This document shows positions 1 through 10,841 of a DNA stretch of 64,000 nt, one piece after another. The stretch's first letter is position 1, and each line of letters begins with the position of its first letter. A program made the position numbers and the translations under genes. This DNA comes from Vitrella brassicaformis (lineage: Eukaryota > Sar > Vitrellaceae): contig CDMY01000231.1 in NCBI GenBank assembly GCA_001179505.1, positions 95,562 through 159,561 on the forward strand, written 5' to 3'. The notes beneath the pieces are model-generated. The model saw only the letters and a program-made list of their open reading frames with translations, was not told the origin of the DNA and made no database searches.

Positions 1-450
1 AGATGCTTGTCCAGAGCCACCTAGGTCAGCCCCTTGAGCGGAATAGCAGCTTCTTTCATGACACCCTTCGAGCCAAACCACTGTGTTGATCTAGACCATC
101 TCCACCGTATGGCCTAGGCAGAGCACAAGACAACCAACTGCAGCCTCCTCAGAAAACCACTAGGGTTTCAGGGTTCATGCACCTCGGGTTTTACGTCTCA
201 GGATTAGGGTCCGTCCCAGGTCCCCTCTCGAATCTAATTTCTCTCTCTGTCCCGGGGGCGGTCCCAGGGCCCTTCCGCAGTTCTCTCTGCGGGAGGTCGC
301 CTTTCCCAAATTCGTGTCGCACAATCCGCCGCTCCCGTCGCTGTTCTGGATCAGTCAAGCAGATCTTGGTCCTCGCCTGGTGAATCAAGACCAATTGATC
401 AAGACCCGCCGCTTTGCGCGACAGCCCTCGCAGCACAGCCACGTCACATC
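1..450. other. 5' flank, no gene seen
   Basis: I see no convincing exon here. Around 163-215 there are several AGGGTTT / TTAGGG-like words, including a TAGGGTTT at about 164-171, which has the form of the plant telo-box promoter element. The stretch probably holds the promoter and 5' UTR of the gene starting at 451. Short open frames on both strands have neither splice context nor protein-like composition. Confidence 0.4.
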
Positions 451-1051
451 ATGCCATCCTATCCCTCCGTTGGGCAGCCTTCCACCGCTGCACCGGCGTA
501 CGATGCGCCCCAGACGACGCCGGTTGTTGCGACGCCGGTTGTTGTCGGCCAGCCGGTGGCGACGAGTGATCCCACGTATGCGCAGATGGTGCAGGACACG
601 ACAGACAAGCCCGAGGGTACCGGCGAGCCGCAGCATGTGCAGCCGCAGACGGTGCAGCCGCAGTTGGGTGGTGCTCATGTGATCAACGTGCCCGCGGTGG
701 TGGTGTACGATCCGCGACATGAAGATGACAGGTCGTGCATGCTCGGCTGTGCACAGGTGGGGAGGGAGGCAGGGACGGTGGGAGGGAGGGAGGAACAGGA
801 CAGGCAGACATTTCTTTCCCTTATGTGCAATATACATCAATGTTGTGTTATGGTGTGTTGTTGTCCATCAGGTGTCGTGCATGTTGTCGGTATTCTTCCC
901 CATTGTTGGGTGCATCGCTTTCTGTGCGAATCTGGACGCCAAGGAGGGGTCCGAGAGGTACAAGTGGGCCCGCCGCTGCCTCCTCGTGGCCATCGTCATG
1001 ATCGCACTGGCAATCCTTTGGCGGGTCATCGTGTACATGACCTTAAGCTAG
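451..1051 (+). CDS. small two-pass membrane protein, unknown function
   Basis: Two exons, 451-756 and 872-1051, joined in phase 0 across a GT-AG intron, give 161 aa. The first ~100 residues are Pro/Thr/Gln/Val-rich and probably disordered and cytosolic. The C-terminal 60 residues contain two hydrophobic segments (roughly residues 103-119 and 135-158) separated by a short polar loop (DAKEGSERYKWARR), with several Cys next to the first segment. This layout (disordered Pro-rich head, Cys-rich membrane entry, two helices with a Gly/Ser/Arg loop) recalls CD225/dispanin-type or other small Cys-palmitoylated membrane proteins, but I do not recognise the family. The intron removes a GGGAGGGA-rich stretch that would otherwise keep the frame open into unlikely sequence. 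The model is well supported; the function is not. Confidence 0.7.
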
Positions 1052-1557
1052 ACAGACAGACAGACAGACAGTGGGTACCGGGCTGTCGAGGGCACAGCTT
1101 TAGTCATTTTCCTAGGTCCGTATATCGCATTCATCTGTGTCGGTTCTTTTCAGTGTCAATCAAGTGTTTCGTGCCTGTCCGTCCAGCGGCGGGACTCTTC
1201 CTGCCGGTTGTTGGACGGAGAGGGTGTTAAGCTGGCGGTCAGTGTATGTGTGTGTTGTATTTTGTGTCGATTTCAGCGTCAAGTGTATCTATCGTACCCA
1301 GATAGCTTGAGTGTCGTGTCTGTCTGTCCGGCTGCCTGCCTGTCTGTCTGGCTGGCTGGCTGCCTGTCTATCTATCTATCTATCTATCTATCTATTTATC
1401 TGTCTGCCTGTGTGTCTGTCCATGCACTGCGTTCGCCGGTTGGAAGCATGGCGGTGTGTGCAGTGCATGTCATGTGTGTATTGTACGTACGTACGTAAGT
1501 TGGCTGTTTTTGGTCACTGCGGCTGATGTAGCGCATCTCATTCGTGTGTGCCTCACT
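1052..1557. repeat. microsatellite-rich intergenic DNA
   Basis: There is no gene. A (GACA)n run overlaps the stop codon of the preceding gene (about 1048-1070), a mixed TCTG/GGCT tract lies at about 1313-1366, and a (TCTA)n tract at about 1367-1397. A TACG repeat (GTACGTACGTACG) lies at about 1484-1496. Open frames through this block are simple-repeat translations (poly Ser-Ile-Tyr-Leu) and are not genes. Confidence 0.75.
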
Positions 1558-1932
1558 CTAGTCACGGGTGCGGCCTAGCTCGCGGCGCAGCTCCACAATT
1601 GCATGGTGCTGTGTCTGGGCGTCGGTGAGGCTATTTCTCGTGCTGACTTCACTGCCTTCGGCAAGTGAGTGCGTTGTGACTGTCTGTCCTTGTTGAGGGC
1701 TGGCCCGCTGTCTTGCAAGACCCAACACATTCATCTGTTCGTGTGTGTTTTTCGTGTCGAAGGCGCGTGTGTGGGTGAGGTGACTTACTGTGTGTGTGGC
1801 TGGTTCATCGATGCATGTGGCTGGCTTTGCGGACGAGGGTAGAGCCTTTGCAATGGATGTGTCTTCGGACGGTCTGCTTGTGCCCTCTTGCACGTTGGGT
1901 GTTGATGAGACTTGGTTTATTACAGAGGTCAT
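1558..1932 (-). CDS. possible small hypothetical protein
   Basis: An ATG at 1932 opens a 124-codon frame on the minus strand. Inside it, a clean GTAAGT donor and an ACAG acceptor bound an in-phase 54-nt piece (1735-1788). Splicing gives exons 1789-1932 and 1558-1734 and a 106-aa product; leaving it in gives 124 aa. The product is Ser/Thr/Gln-rich at the N terminus and ends in a short charged helix (VELRRELGRTRD). I recognise no domain. In favour of a real gene: composition unlike the surrounding repeats, a good donor, and an ORF that survives both isoforms. Against: small size and no family. It could also be the last exons of a longer gene or chance. Confidence 0.35.
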   Translation of the reverse strand: MTSVINQVSSTPNVQEGTSRPSEDTSIAKALPSSAKPATCIDEPATHTVSHLTHTRAFDTKNTHEQMNVLGLARQRASPQQGQTVTTHSLAEGSEVSTRNSLTDAQTQHHAIVELRRELGRTRD

Positions 1933-3181
1933 TCATTCATTCATTGCAGATGGCGACCATCAACATAACATCCATGAGTCAACGATCCCGTGCCGACAGA
2001 CAGACAGGCAGGCAGCCCCACACGCACCCAAGGCAGTCAGTATCCATATATATCACTCTCTCCGTCACACGGCATTCCGTCACTGTGTGTCCGAATACAC
2101 CGACCGCATCACACACTCTTGTCTGCTGCCTCTCTGTCAGTTTGTTTGTCTCTCCACGTGTCACTCACTCTCTCCATTGCCGCATCTCTCGCGACAAAAC
2201 AAAAAGATTCCCCTTTCCGAACCGGTCGGTGTGGGCGCCCAGCCGGCCATGAATACATATAGCCGTATGCACCGCCACCGGCCAAAAAGGCGAAAAAAAA
2301 AGGGAAGCCATCTCATCACACACACGGAGCTAGGTCGTGGGCCATGGCAGGACGACCAGCTGCTCGATGGTACACATAAATACGCAGCATGCATATGCTC
2401 TCGCTCTCTGTGTTCAGTGCTTGTGCGTGGTAGCGAGCCACAGAAGAACGGGGCAGGCAGCCAAATCGACACAGACAGCCAGTTAGTTAGTTACACGCGC
2501 ACTCAGGCGGCCACTCTTTCGGCAACACAGACGGACAGACAGACAGACAGCGGCATTCCATTCATTCAAACCGACATGCACAGCAGATTGCATTCATGCC
2601 ATGAATGGAGTGGGTGTTTCTGTGTGCTGGTATGGTATATTCGTCTGTCTCTGTCTCTCTCACTTCCACTCAGTCAGTCAGCCATCCAGCCACTCGTACG
2701 CACACCCGACACCAATCAGCCAAGGGGCGGCCAAAAAGACGTCCCAATTCGTTAGTTAGTTAGTTAATTCTGCCCTCCTCGTGTACCCTTGCTCGAGGAG
2801 AGAGTGGCAGACACAACCGCCATTAAATGCGATGCTCGATATCGCAGCACAACAGACGGGACAGGCCGATCCTATTGCACACACACAGAGGCAGTCAGTT
2901 GACTAAGGGAGAGGGAGAGGGAGAAATGTGGTTAAGATATAGGAAGATGTGCTTGTTGTGTTCGGTGCGCTTATGCGTGGGAGTGAGAGCCTCGCTTGCT
3001 GACGAAGAAAAAGCCTCGCTCAGACCAGACTATCCTCATCTGACATTCCATGCAGCATCCATCCAGCAGCCAGCCCAGGCACAACACATCTGGGTCGGTC
3101 AATCTATGGCAGCCCCTCAGCCAGGCCATCCATCCATCCATCCATCCCCCAGCCAGTCCCCGTGTGTTGGCCTGTCTGTCT
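1933..3181. other. intergenic, microsatellites, no gene seen
   Basis: This 1.2 kb stretch is made of CAGA/GACA runs (about 1997-2014 and 2530-2552), CT-rich tracts (about 2640-2664), TTAG repeats (about 2752-2766) and a (CATC)n run at about 3127-3146. Open frames are long only because the repeats lack stops. I see no splice-supported exon on either strand. Confidence 0.6.
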
Positions 3182-4216
3182 TCACTCTTGGTAGGTGGCC
3201 TTGGCAGCCGCCCCCCACAGGATCGCCCCCATCAGCCCGTCGCCGTATCCGGCGCGCACCGCGGCAATGCCCGTAGAGGCGCAGGGCAGCAGCCGGGTCT
3301 CGCGCCACTCGTGGGTGATGGCGCTGCCGATCATGACGGGCAGGTATCCCATGGACCGGTACTTGGCGTACTCGGCCGGCTCGACGGGTCCGGGCGGCGA
3401 CGGGCAGAGGTTGACCATCTCCAGCCCGTCGCCAGGCCGGCTGGAGAAGGCCTCGAGCTTGCGGGTGTGCGGGCCGCTCATGACCCAGCCGATGACCACG
3501 TGGCCGCCACACGCCAGGTGGGTGACGTAGATGAGGGTGCTCTCGTCGATACACGTCCCGCCCAGCCCGACGGTGGCTTCGGTAGTGCGGAAGAAGGCCT
3601 CGAATGGCACCATCTCGGGCGACACGACGGGAGGAGGGTCGTACGATGTGCAGTTGGTGACCTGTGTGAAAAACGGGATCATGGCGCCTGGTGTGGCGGG
3701 TTGAAAAGGGTCATACTCACCTTCTCGACAGGGTCATCGGCAGGTGGCACATGCACGGCGTCCAACGACTGAAGGCCATCCCCAAAACGTCCTGATGCGC
3801 ACAGCCACACAGACAACCACACATGGCTTCTTAGGTGGTGGGTGTGCTGTGTGTCGCATATGCGGGTGTACCAGTAGGTGTGGCGTCGGGCTTGATCTCT
3901 GGCGACGAGTCGTCCTTCGTCGAGGCCGCAGACAGAGTGCTGAAGACAACGAAAGGAACAGACGCCATGTGAGCCCATCGATGGGCACACCTCTCTTCCT
4001 GACAGTGCTTTGGCCGGGCGTACCTGACTTTGCGCTCGACTTTGCGCCACACCGTCCTCCCACGTCCACGGCGCTTCGTCAAAGAGCGTCCCTGAAGCAT
4101 GCAGTGTGTAACAGGCGATAGGCACAGCAATGCATCGGGACGGGCATGCATGTCCTCTGGCAGCCCCGAGTCCGTCTCCTCCTCACCTTGGCAGTCATCG
4201 CACTCACCAGCGGCAT
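3182..4216 (-). CDS. conserved-looking protein of unknown function
   Basis: Five exons on the minus strand: 4187-4216, 4024-4091, 3872-3939, 3721-3791 and 3182-3661. All junction phases agree (0, 2, 1, 0), giving 238 aa. The start ATG is at 4216. The N terminus is basic (KGRSLTKRRGRGRTVWRK) and could be a nuclear signal or organelle presequence, followed by a short disordered linker. The C-terminal 160 residues look globular, with Gly-rich turns and Cys/His residues (VGLGGTCIDESTLIYVTH, HVVIGWVMSGPH, IGSAITHEW), and end in AAAKATYQE. I do not recognise the family. The last intron is only 59 nt. The gene is divergent from the one starting at 4441 (224 bp between start codons). Confidence 0.75.
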
Positions 4217-4440
4217 CCCGTCAACAATAAGGGCGAAACAGAAGCAAAACAGAAGAGAACGGTCGAGTGAAGGAACGTGAGTAGCTTCAGTGGGTCAAGA
4301 GTTAAGAGCCAGGCCTGAGAAACAGCCTCAACACGTTCCAACGTGCCACTTTTAATTGACCTGGGCTAGGGTACGTGGCTTCCGTGTAGCTCTGGCGAGC
4401 TGCGGGCGCATTCGACGTGAGAAGTAAGGATCACAAGGAA
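4217..4440. promoter_or_regulatory. shared divergent promoter region
   Basis: These 224 bp separate two start codons pointing away from each other (4216 minus, 4441 plus). There is no repeat and no exon. I see no canonical TATA box in a convincing position; the assignment as promoter rests on position only. Confidence 0.5.
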
Positions 4441-5923
4441 ATGGGTGCTAATGTGAGCAGAAGAAGCAACGACGAGGACTGGCCATCGATCCGTGGCCAG
4501 CAGCCGGACTTCATTCATCGAGAAGAGCGGGACAGGCTACACAAGCTCAAGGACTTGGGCGTCCTCAGATCCACCGCCCTCTTCCTATCGCATGTCGACT
4601 TCGAGACCGACGTGCTGCGCCACCGCCTCACCCGCGCTCTGCACGACACGACACTCGCTGACGGGACGCGGCTGGACACGGTGCTGACGTTCGATGATGC
4701 GCAGCTGGAGGACCAGCTGCTGCTCCAGGTACACATTTGAGAGGAGGAAAGAGGCGAGTTCATTCATGGGTCCATTGACGTGTCGGTCCATCTACCAGGC
4801 CATGTACTTGGTTGAGGATCAGAGTTGGGACGAGGTGGCCGACGCACTGCGGCTGGCGAGCCAGCTCAGCTACTGTGAGCTGCCCGTCAACATCACACAG
4901 CAAGATCTCGAGAAGCACCATAGCAAAGAGGTGAGCATGATGGGTAGGTAAACGGCGATGGGGTCGGTGAGGGCCGGCCTTCATCTGTCCATTTGTTCTG
5001 ATATGTGTCAGACATATTTGGCTGACCCTCGTGTCGTGGCGTTGTGGAAGATGGTCGGGCGGCACGTCAACTTTGGTGGCGAGTTGGGGCGTTTCGAGTT
5101 GTTCACTCACGGCAATGGCGCGCTGCGGGCCATCAAGGAGGAGGAGGACTTCACCGTCGATCTGACTCCCCTTTCCCCACACCATCAGTTCCAGCAACAC
5201 GCCAACCCCCAGGACCCTCCCACCCGTCACCGCATCTATGTCGATGGCAACGGCAACTGGGAGGCGGGGGCTCATGGCCTATTCACCGACGACTCGTTCT
5301 CGACGCTTCTCATGGGAATCATTCTCGTGCCGACCTTTGGCGACATGAGGAGGACCACTAAAGTCGTCTCCCGGTCAGTCAGTCAGTCAGTTAGTCGAGA
5401 TGGGGCTATTCTGTTGTGTCATGTACTCTCCGTGATTGACCTATGTGTGTGTGTGTGTGCGTGTCTGCAGCGATGCTCGCGGCGGCGTGTTGGCGCATCT
5501 GCTCAATCAGCCGCCCAATCAGGCGGCGGGAGGGACCACGTCCGTCCTGACGTACACCCACGACGACACACCCATGAAGCTCCTGCTGGTGACGCCCTTC
5601 GACTGCCCATTTATCGCATTCGTCATCATCACTGCATTCGCCCCTCCAAATGGTATCACTGCATTCGCCCCTCAAAATGGTATGTTCCACGATTGTGGTT
5701 AGCCCAGACAGACATACACACCTCTTTTCTCATGTCATGTGTCCCGTCTTGTCTGTCTGTAGTGCAAGTGTCGGTGTCTACGACCGAGACGCCTGCAGCG
5801 GGGGTGGCTGAGAATGCGCCCTTCAAGCAACGCTTCCCCCGCACCACCGCCCTGGCGCGCCCCGTCCTAGGTCCCATAGCGCCCATCGTATTCGACGGAG
5901 AAGACCCCAACCAGGATGCTTGA
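4441..5923 (+). CDS. paralogue A: predicted N-myristoylated protein, unknown family
   Basis: Five exons (4441-4728, 4799-4930, 5012-5373, 5471-5679, 5763-5923) with matching phases give 383 aa. The protein starts MGANVSRR, which fits the N-myristoylation pattern MGxxxS plus basic residues, so membrane attachment is likely. The body is paralogous to the minus-strand gene ending at 6326: both share FIHR near residue 30, a DGTRLD..L.FDD block, CELPV.ITQQDL.KH, VVA.W.MVGRHV..GGELGR, and a C terminus with APFK.RFP.TTA.AR.VLGPIA. I do not recognise the family. The fourth exon ends in a 27-bp tandem duplication that duplicates the splice donor, so two donors 27 bp apart (after 5652 or 5679) both keep frame and would add or drop nine residues. 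Confidence 0.85.
5631..5684 (+). repeat. 27-bp tandem duplication containing a splice donor
   Basis: Two adjacent 27-bp units (5631-5657 and 5658-5684) differ at only two positions. Each encodes the pattern ITAFAPxNG and each carries the exon-end ATG|GTAT donor context, giving two equivalent in-frame donors for the same intron. Confidence 0.9.
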
Positions 5924-6325
5924 TGGTGCCTTGCCTGGTCTTACAGATGGCTGGTTGTCTGCGTGTCTGGTTGTGCGTCTGTCTGCCCCGAGGCTGCCTG
6001 TGTGTGTTGTTGATACTTGGTTAGACGTGTGGATGGGACTCCCTGCGTGCTTCGTGACGTCTATGTACATCTTTTGCTGCTGGACGAGAAAATTCTTTTG
6101 TTGCGCCCTCATGCAATGCAATGCAATGCATCCATATGGATGGATGCACACAAGATGATGAGATGATCAACCGGCTGTCTCACCCATCACGCGCCACAGC
6201 CTCCCACCACCCGCTGCTGCTGCACACGGAAAAGATGGATGGACACATAGACGATGGGCTGCGCTGCCCACTAGATCGTCCTCTCTATCTTCCTTCGTCT
6301 CTGCTGGTGTGCCGCCCGCGTCGAT
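5924..6325. other. convergent 3' flanks of the two paralogues
   Basis: About 400 bp between the stop codons of two tail-to-tail genes. It holds a short ATGCA repeat (about 6113-6131) and a GGATGGATG run at about 6135-6144. The last exon of the minus-strand paralogue might extend into this stretch if an extra intron is spliced near 6450. Confidence 0.5.
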
Positions 6326-9300
6326 TCACGCACCAACAACTGCCGCACCCTGCCCGGCACCACCACCTGAACCTGAGACATACACAGACAGGCATGCATA
6401 CATCGACCATGTCCAGTTACCATACCCACACCGATCTGAATCACCTGTGCCATGGCTATCGTCTCCATCGTCATCTTCATCCTCTTCAGGGTCCTCGTCG
6501 TCGAAAATGATGGCAGCGATGGGTCCCAGCACCCGGCGCGCCCTGGCGGTGGTCAGGGGGAAGCGCCGCTTGAAGGGCGCATCCCCGCCCACACCAGCGA
6601 CGGCCCTCTCAGAAGTGCACACCTCGATACAAACTGCAGTCAAACAAGGCCAATCAGGATCAACCGTCTCATTGCTGTGTCCGTCGGTCCGTCCGCCTAT
6701 GTGTGCGCACCATATTCATCGTCATAGACTGACAGGCTGATCCACGCCATGAAGTCGTCGGTGTAGGACGTGAGCACCAGCACCCGCTCCTGGTAGCCCT
6801 CCGGCTCCACACCTTCATAATCATCGTCACCCTCTTCGTCGCCCTCGCTATCCTCTTCGCTATCCTCTTGGCTCCCACTGTCGTCCGACTCTTGGTCGGA
6901 CTCCTCGCCCATCGCGTCTGGGTGGCGCATGGGACGGTCGACGATCGGCGCGGGCTGGGGTCGCCCTTCATCTTGGTCAATATCGAGGCCAAGGACGACC
7001 TCCGGGGGTAGCTCTGCCTCGAGGCTCTCACGGAAGGTATCCACCTCTTCATCGATGGCGTCTGCCCGCCCGTGTGTGTATGGATGGGGGCGGCTGGGGA
7101 AGGGTGGAGGGGGAGCCGGATGGTCTGAGTCGAGGCCAAGGACAACTTCTGGTGGAAGGGCCGCCTCGAGGCTCTCGCGGAAGGCGTCAGCATTATCATC
7201 CTCGACGGGCGTACTGACTACGTCTTGGTGGAGGGGCGTGGCGGGCCTCGGCAGGATCGCTCGGCCCATCCGCTGCATGCCTTGGCCCTCCTCCAAGCCG
7301 GGAGCGAGTGCGATTCGATCGCGCAGCAACGCTGTACGACACATGTAGGAACAATACACACACACAAGTAGTGTGTGGACCCATTCAGAAGTGTCGCTCG
7401 CTTGCTGCCGCTTACCGATGTCATTCGACAGAATGTCCTCGGCCGCCCTGCTGTCGGCGATCTGTGCGGTGATGCTCTGAATCCGATGGTCAATGTAGTC
7501 CCTCTGCGCCCGCAGGTCGCTGAGCTCCGTCAGCATCGCCGGCAGCAGCTGCTCGATGCGACCCAGACGAGTGCGCTTGTCCTCCAACTCGTGCTGCATC
7601 CTCGCGATGAGCGTGTGGCTGGTACTCATCTCGATGTTGCAGTGGCGCACTGGTGCGTCCAGCCCTCCTTCTGAGTCGTCATCGGAGCTGTGATCGGCTG
7701 CAGGTGGGTTGGGATCGTCGCCCATGTGGCTGCTGTCGGCCAGCTGCAAGCTCCTCTCCCCGCCACCGGCACACGCCCTCGACTGGTCCTGGAAATCCTG
7801 AACACACACACACACACAACACAGGTAGGTGATGAGATGGGTGTGGCGTAGTCGCTGTGTGGCCACTCCTGCCGCGACTCGCTCACCCACCCAGCCGCGC
7901 ACCAGTATGAGCATTTTGTTGATGATGAGTTTGATGAGGCCGAGGAGGACCTTCCTGGCCTCCACGTTGGGGCTGTCGAAGGGCACCTCGTTCTTGCCCA
8001 CCCAGCCCTCCCCTTTGTTCTTGAGAGCGTCCACCGCCCATGCCTCGACCTCCTTGCGGCTGCTCTCCTCGTCCGCTGCAGCAGTCGTGTTGCCCGTCGC
8101 CCGCATGAACATGTCCAGGCTGTCTCCACTCAGGCAGTGGATGGCACCGCGGAGGTGGGCATCGACGATGCGGTTCCAGTTCTGCTCGGCCCGCTCTCGC
8201 GCCTCCCTGATGCGCACCCCCATGAAAGACGTAGCGGCCTGGATGGCCACGTCCATCTCGCAGTGTTGGTCGGTGATATGGTCCGCTGCCTCCTGACAGA
8301 TGATCTTGATGAGCTCGCTGTCCTCCTGCTCGACCATGATGCGGTCCATCAGCTGCCGGAGGTCCTCAGTGTACTGCCGCCCTTCCTCACTGGCCGCCTG
8401 CTCCTTCTGACTCGTCTTGGTCTCCTTGCCCTCACCATCGCGACCCCTGCCGCCTGCAGACGACGACGCGCCACTGTCGCTGCCGCTTTTGCTGCTATCG
8501 TTGAGTTTGTTGTGGTAGTTGGCAATGAACCTTTTGACGTGGCCGTGGAGCTGAATCTGCTGGTTCTGCATCCGCTCGGTGCGCAGACGGTCGTTGAGTG
8601 CCTGAGGGTGGAAGCGGCGCATGGAGGCCTCCACTCTAATGCACTGCCGGATCCGCCGTGCATCTTCAGCGTCGTCCTCAGATTCGCTGACGGCATTACC
8701 CTCCAGGGGACGGAACTGGAAGCCGCGGCTGTCATCGTCGGCACTGTCGCTCTCCGCCGCTTCATGCGCCTCGTCGTTGTTGTCGTCATGAGGCAAAAGA
8801 GGGTGATCCACTTGGCGACAGGAGGGACCATTGTCCGGCAGTGCACCATCAGTACCAGTGCCGACACTCGACCCACTGCCCCCAGAGCTGCCTGTTGCAA
8901 CTTGATGGGCGTCGAGATCGGGTGGTAGGGGCGGGTGGATGGCGGGAGAGACGGTAGGGGACACACGAGAGGACCTCGGCCTGTCGTCAGACGGCTCGCC
9001 ACGACCCTCACGCTGACCCACGCCCCTCTCAGGATGGCCGCCCGAGGGTGAGCGAGGAGGGTGGAGCTGCGATGGACGCCCTGTGGCAGGGATGGCGATG
9101 TCCTCGGTGGACGTCCCCTGCGCCGGCTTGCTCTTGCCCTCACCACCCATGGGGGCCTTGCCGTTGCCTCGGGTGGACGTGCACCGCGCGATGATGCCCA
9201 CTGCAGCAGCCCTGTCGCTTCGCTGCCCTCGATGCCATCGCGACATGTAGTCGTCTGGGTCGCTGTCAAGCTCCTCACCTCCAGATGCCTCCAGCCCGCG

Positions 9301-10810
9301 GTTGGGCTGCTGCTGGTCGCTGCGAGTCGCTGGTCGCACCATGTCGTTGGCCCTGGCCAAGATGCCTAGCAGATTCGACGCGAGCACCTTGTTCTTGAGT
9401 GCGGACGATGCCGCAGGGCTGATTTCGTCGGCCTGGTTGCCCATTGCAGCAGCCCTGTCGCTTCGCTGCCCTCGATGCCATCTCGACGTGTAGTCGTCTG
9501 GGTCGCTGTCGAGCTCCTCACCTCCAGATGCCTCCAGCCGGTTGGGCTGCTGCTGGTCGCTGGTGCCCTGTGGCTGCGGGGCGGGGAAGGTGTGTGGTGG
9601 GGCCCCCACGTCTTGGCGTGGGAGGTGCGGCAGCTCTCCGCTGTCCCTCTCCGCTTCCCTCGATCGACCGACGTCCTTATGGCCCTGATGGTGGTCGACC
9701 GACCGCTGCCGCACATCCGTGTCGAGGTGACGGGCCTCATGCATGTGGGGTATGTCGTCACTGTCGGTGCTCTCTGAATCGATACTAGACACGTCGTCCA
9801 GCAACGCCAGCCATCGCTGACCAACCTCCGGGCTATCAGACTCACGTCGGCCCTCGATCGCCCTGCCTGGACAACAAACACAGCACACGACACATCACAA
9901 CACACTCGCAGTGAGCACAGCTGGCGATGGATGCTTCGTACACGTGTATGTCTGTCGATCACCTTGCGAAGGATCGTGAGATGAAGGCGCGCCGACGGGA
10001 GGGCGTCCCACGCCGCCCGGGCTCTCATCCACGGGCTGTGTCGGCTCCGTCGGGCCGCCACCGTTCACGCCAGCCGCACCAGCAGCCGCAGCAGCAGCAC
10101 ACTGACTGCCGGACGCTGCCCGCATTTGGTGAGTCAATTGCGCTTCCAGCCGACCCTTCACCTCGTTGAGGTAGTCGGAGTGCAGCTCGCCGCTGGCCAC
10201 TTCGAGGGGCTTGGAGGCCTCCTCTTCGCCTGCATCATCGTCAGACGACTTGTCGTCGTCCACCAGGCACTCCCAGGCCATGACAGTGCAGCCCTCCACT
10301 GGCTGGCGGGGAGGCCGGGTGAAGGTGCGATTGATCCAGCCACCCCGAACATGCCTGAAAGTAGAAAACACAAGGGGACTGACTGAAAAAGTCAGTCAAA
10401 GTGGCTGGGCTGAGGTGGGTCGAACGGTCGCTTACAAGATGTAGTCTTCATACTCGCATTTGGTCATCATGTCTTCGCGAGGGCACATGATGGTCGTCTT
10501 GATAAAGGTCGAGAAGGACAACTCCACCACCGACCTCTGACCCGTCATCCCCACCCAACTCCTGCTCTCGTCATCATAGCTCAATCCGTGACGGAGCGGC
10601 GGGTCTTCTGGGTCGACATGTGGCTGGAAGCGGTGGGCTGGGGGGAGGGACAGCTTGATGGCGAAGGCCGGCTCGTCCTTCAGCATGCGCAGCTCGCCAC
10701 CCGGCCGCTCAAACAGCTCCAGTCGCCCCAGCTCGCCACCCAAGTCTACGTGCCGACCAACCATCAGCCACTGAGCTACCACACGTGGCCTGGACAAATA
10801 TGCCTGACAC

Positions 10811-10841
<31 letters not shown>

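Noticed and set aside
1313-1397. Regularly spaced TCTG/TCTA units that could suggest a CRISPR array
   Set aside because: Units are 4 bp with no spacers; it is a microsatellite in a eukaryotic genome.
1790-2755. 321-codon plus-strand frame
   Set aside because: Mostly translated GACA/CT/CA repeats (SLSLSLPLS, TDRQTD), no domain and no conserved look.
8137-8928. Plus-strand frame of 263 codons inside paralogue B
   Set aside because: Antisense shadow of a phase-consistent minus-strand exon; its start and end have no splice context.
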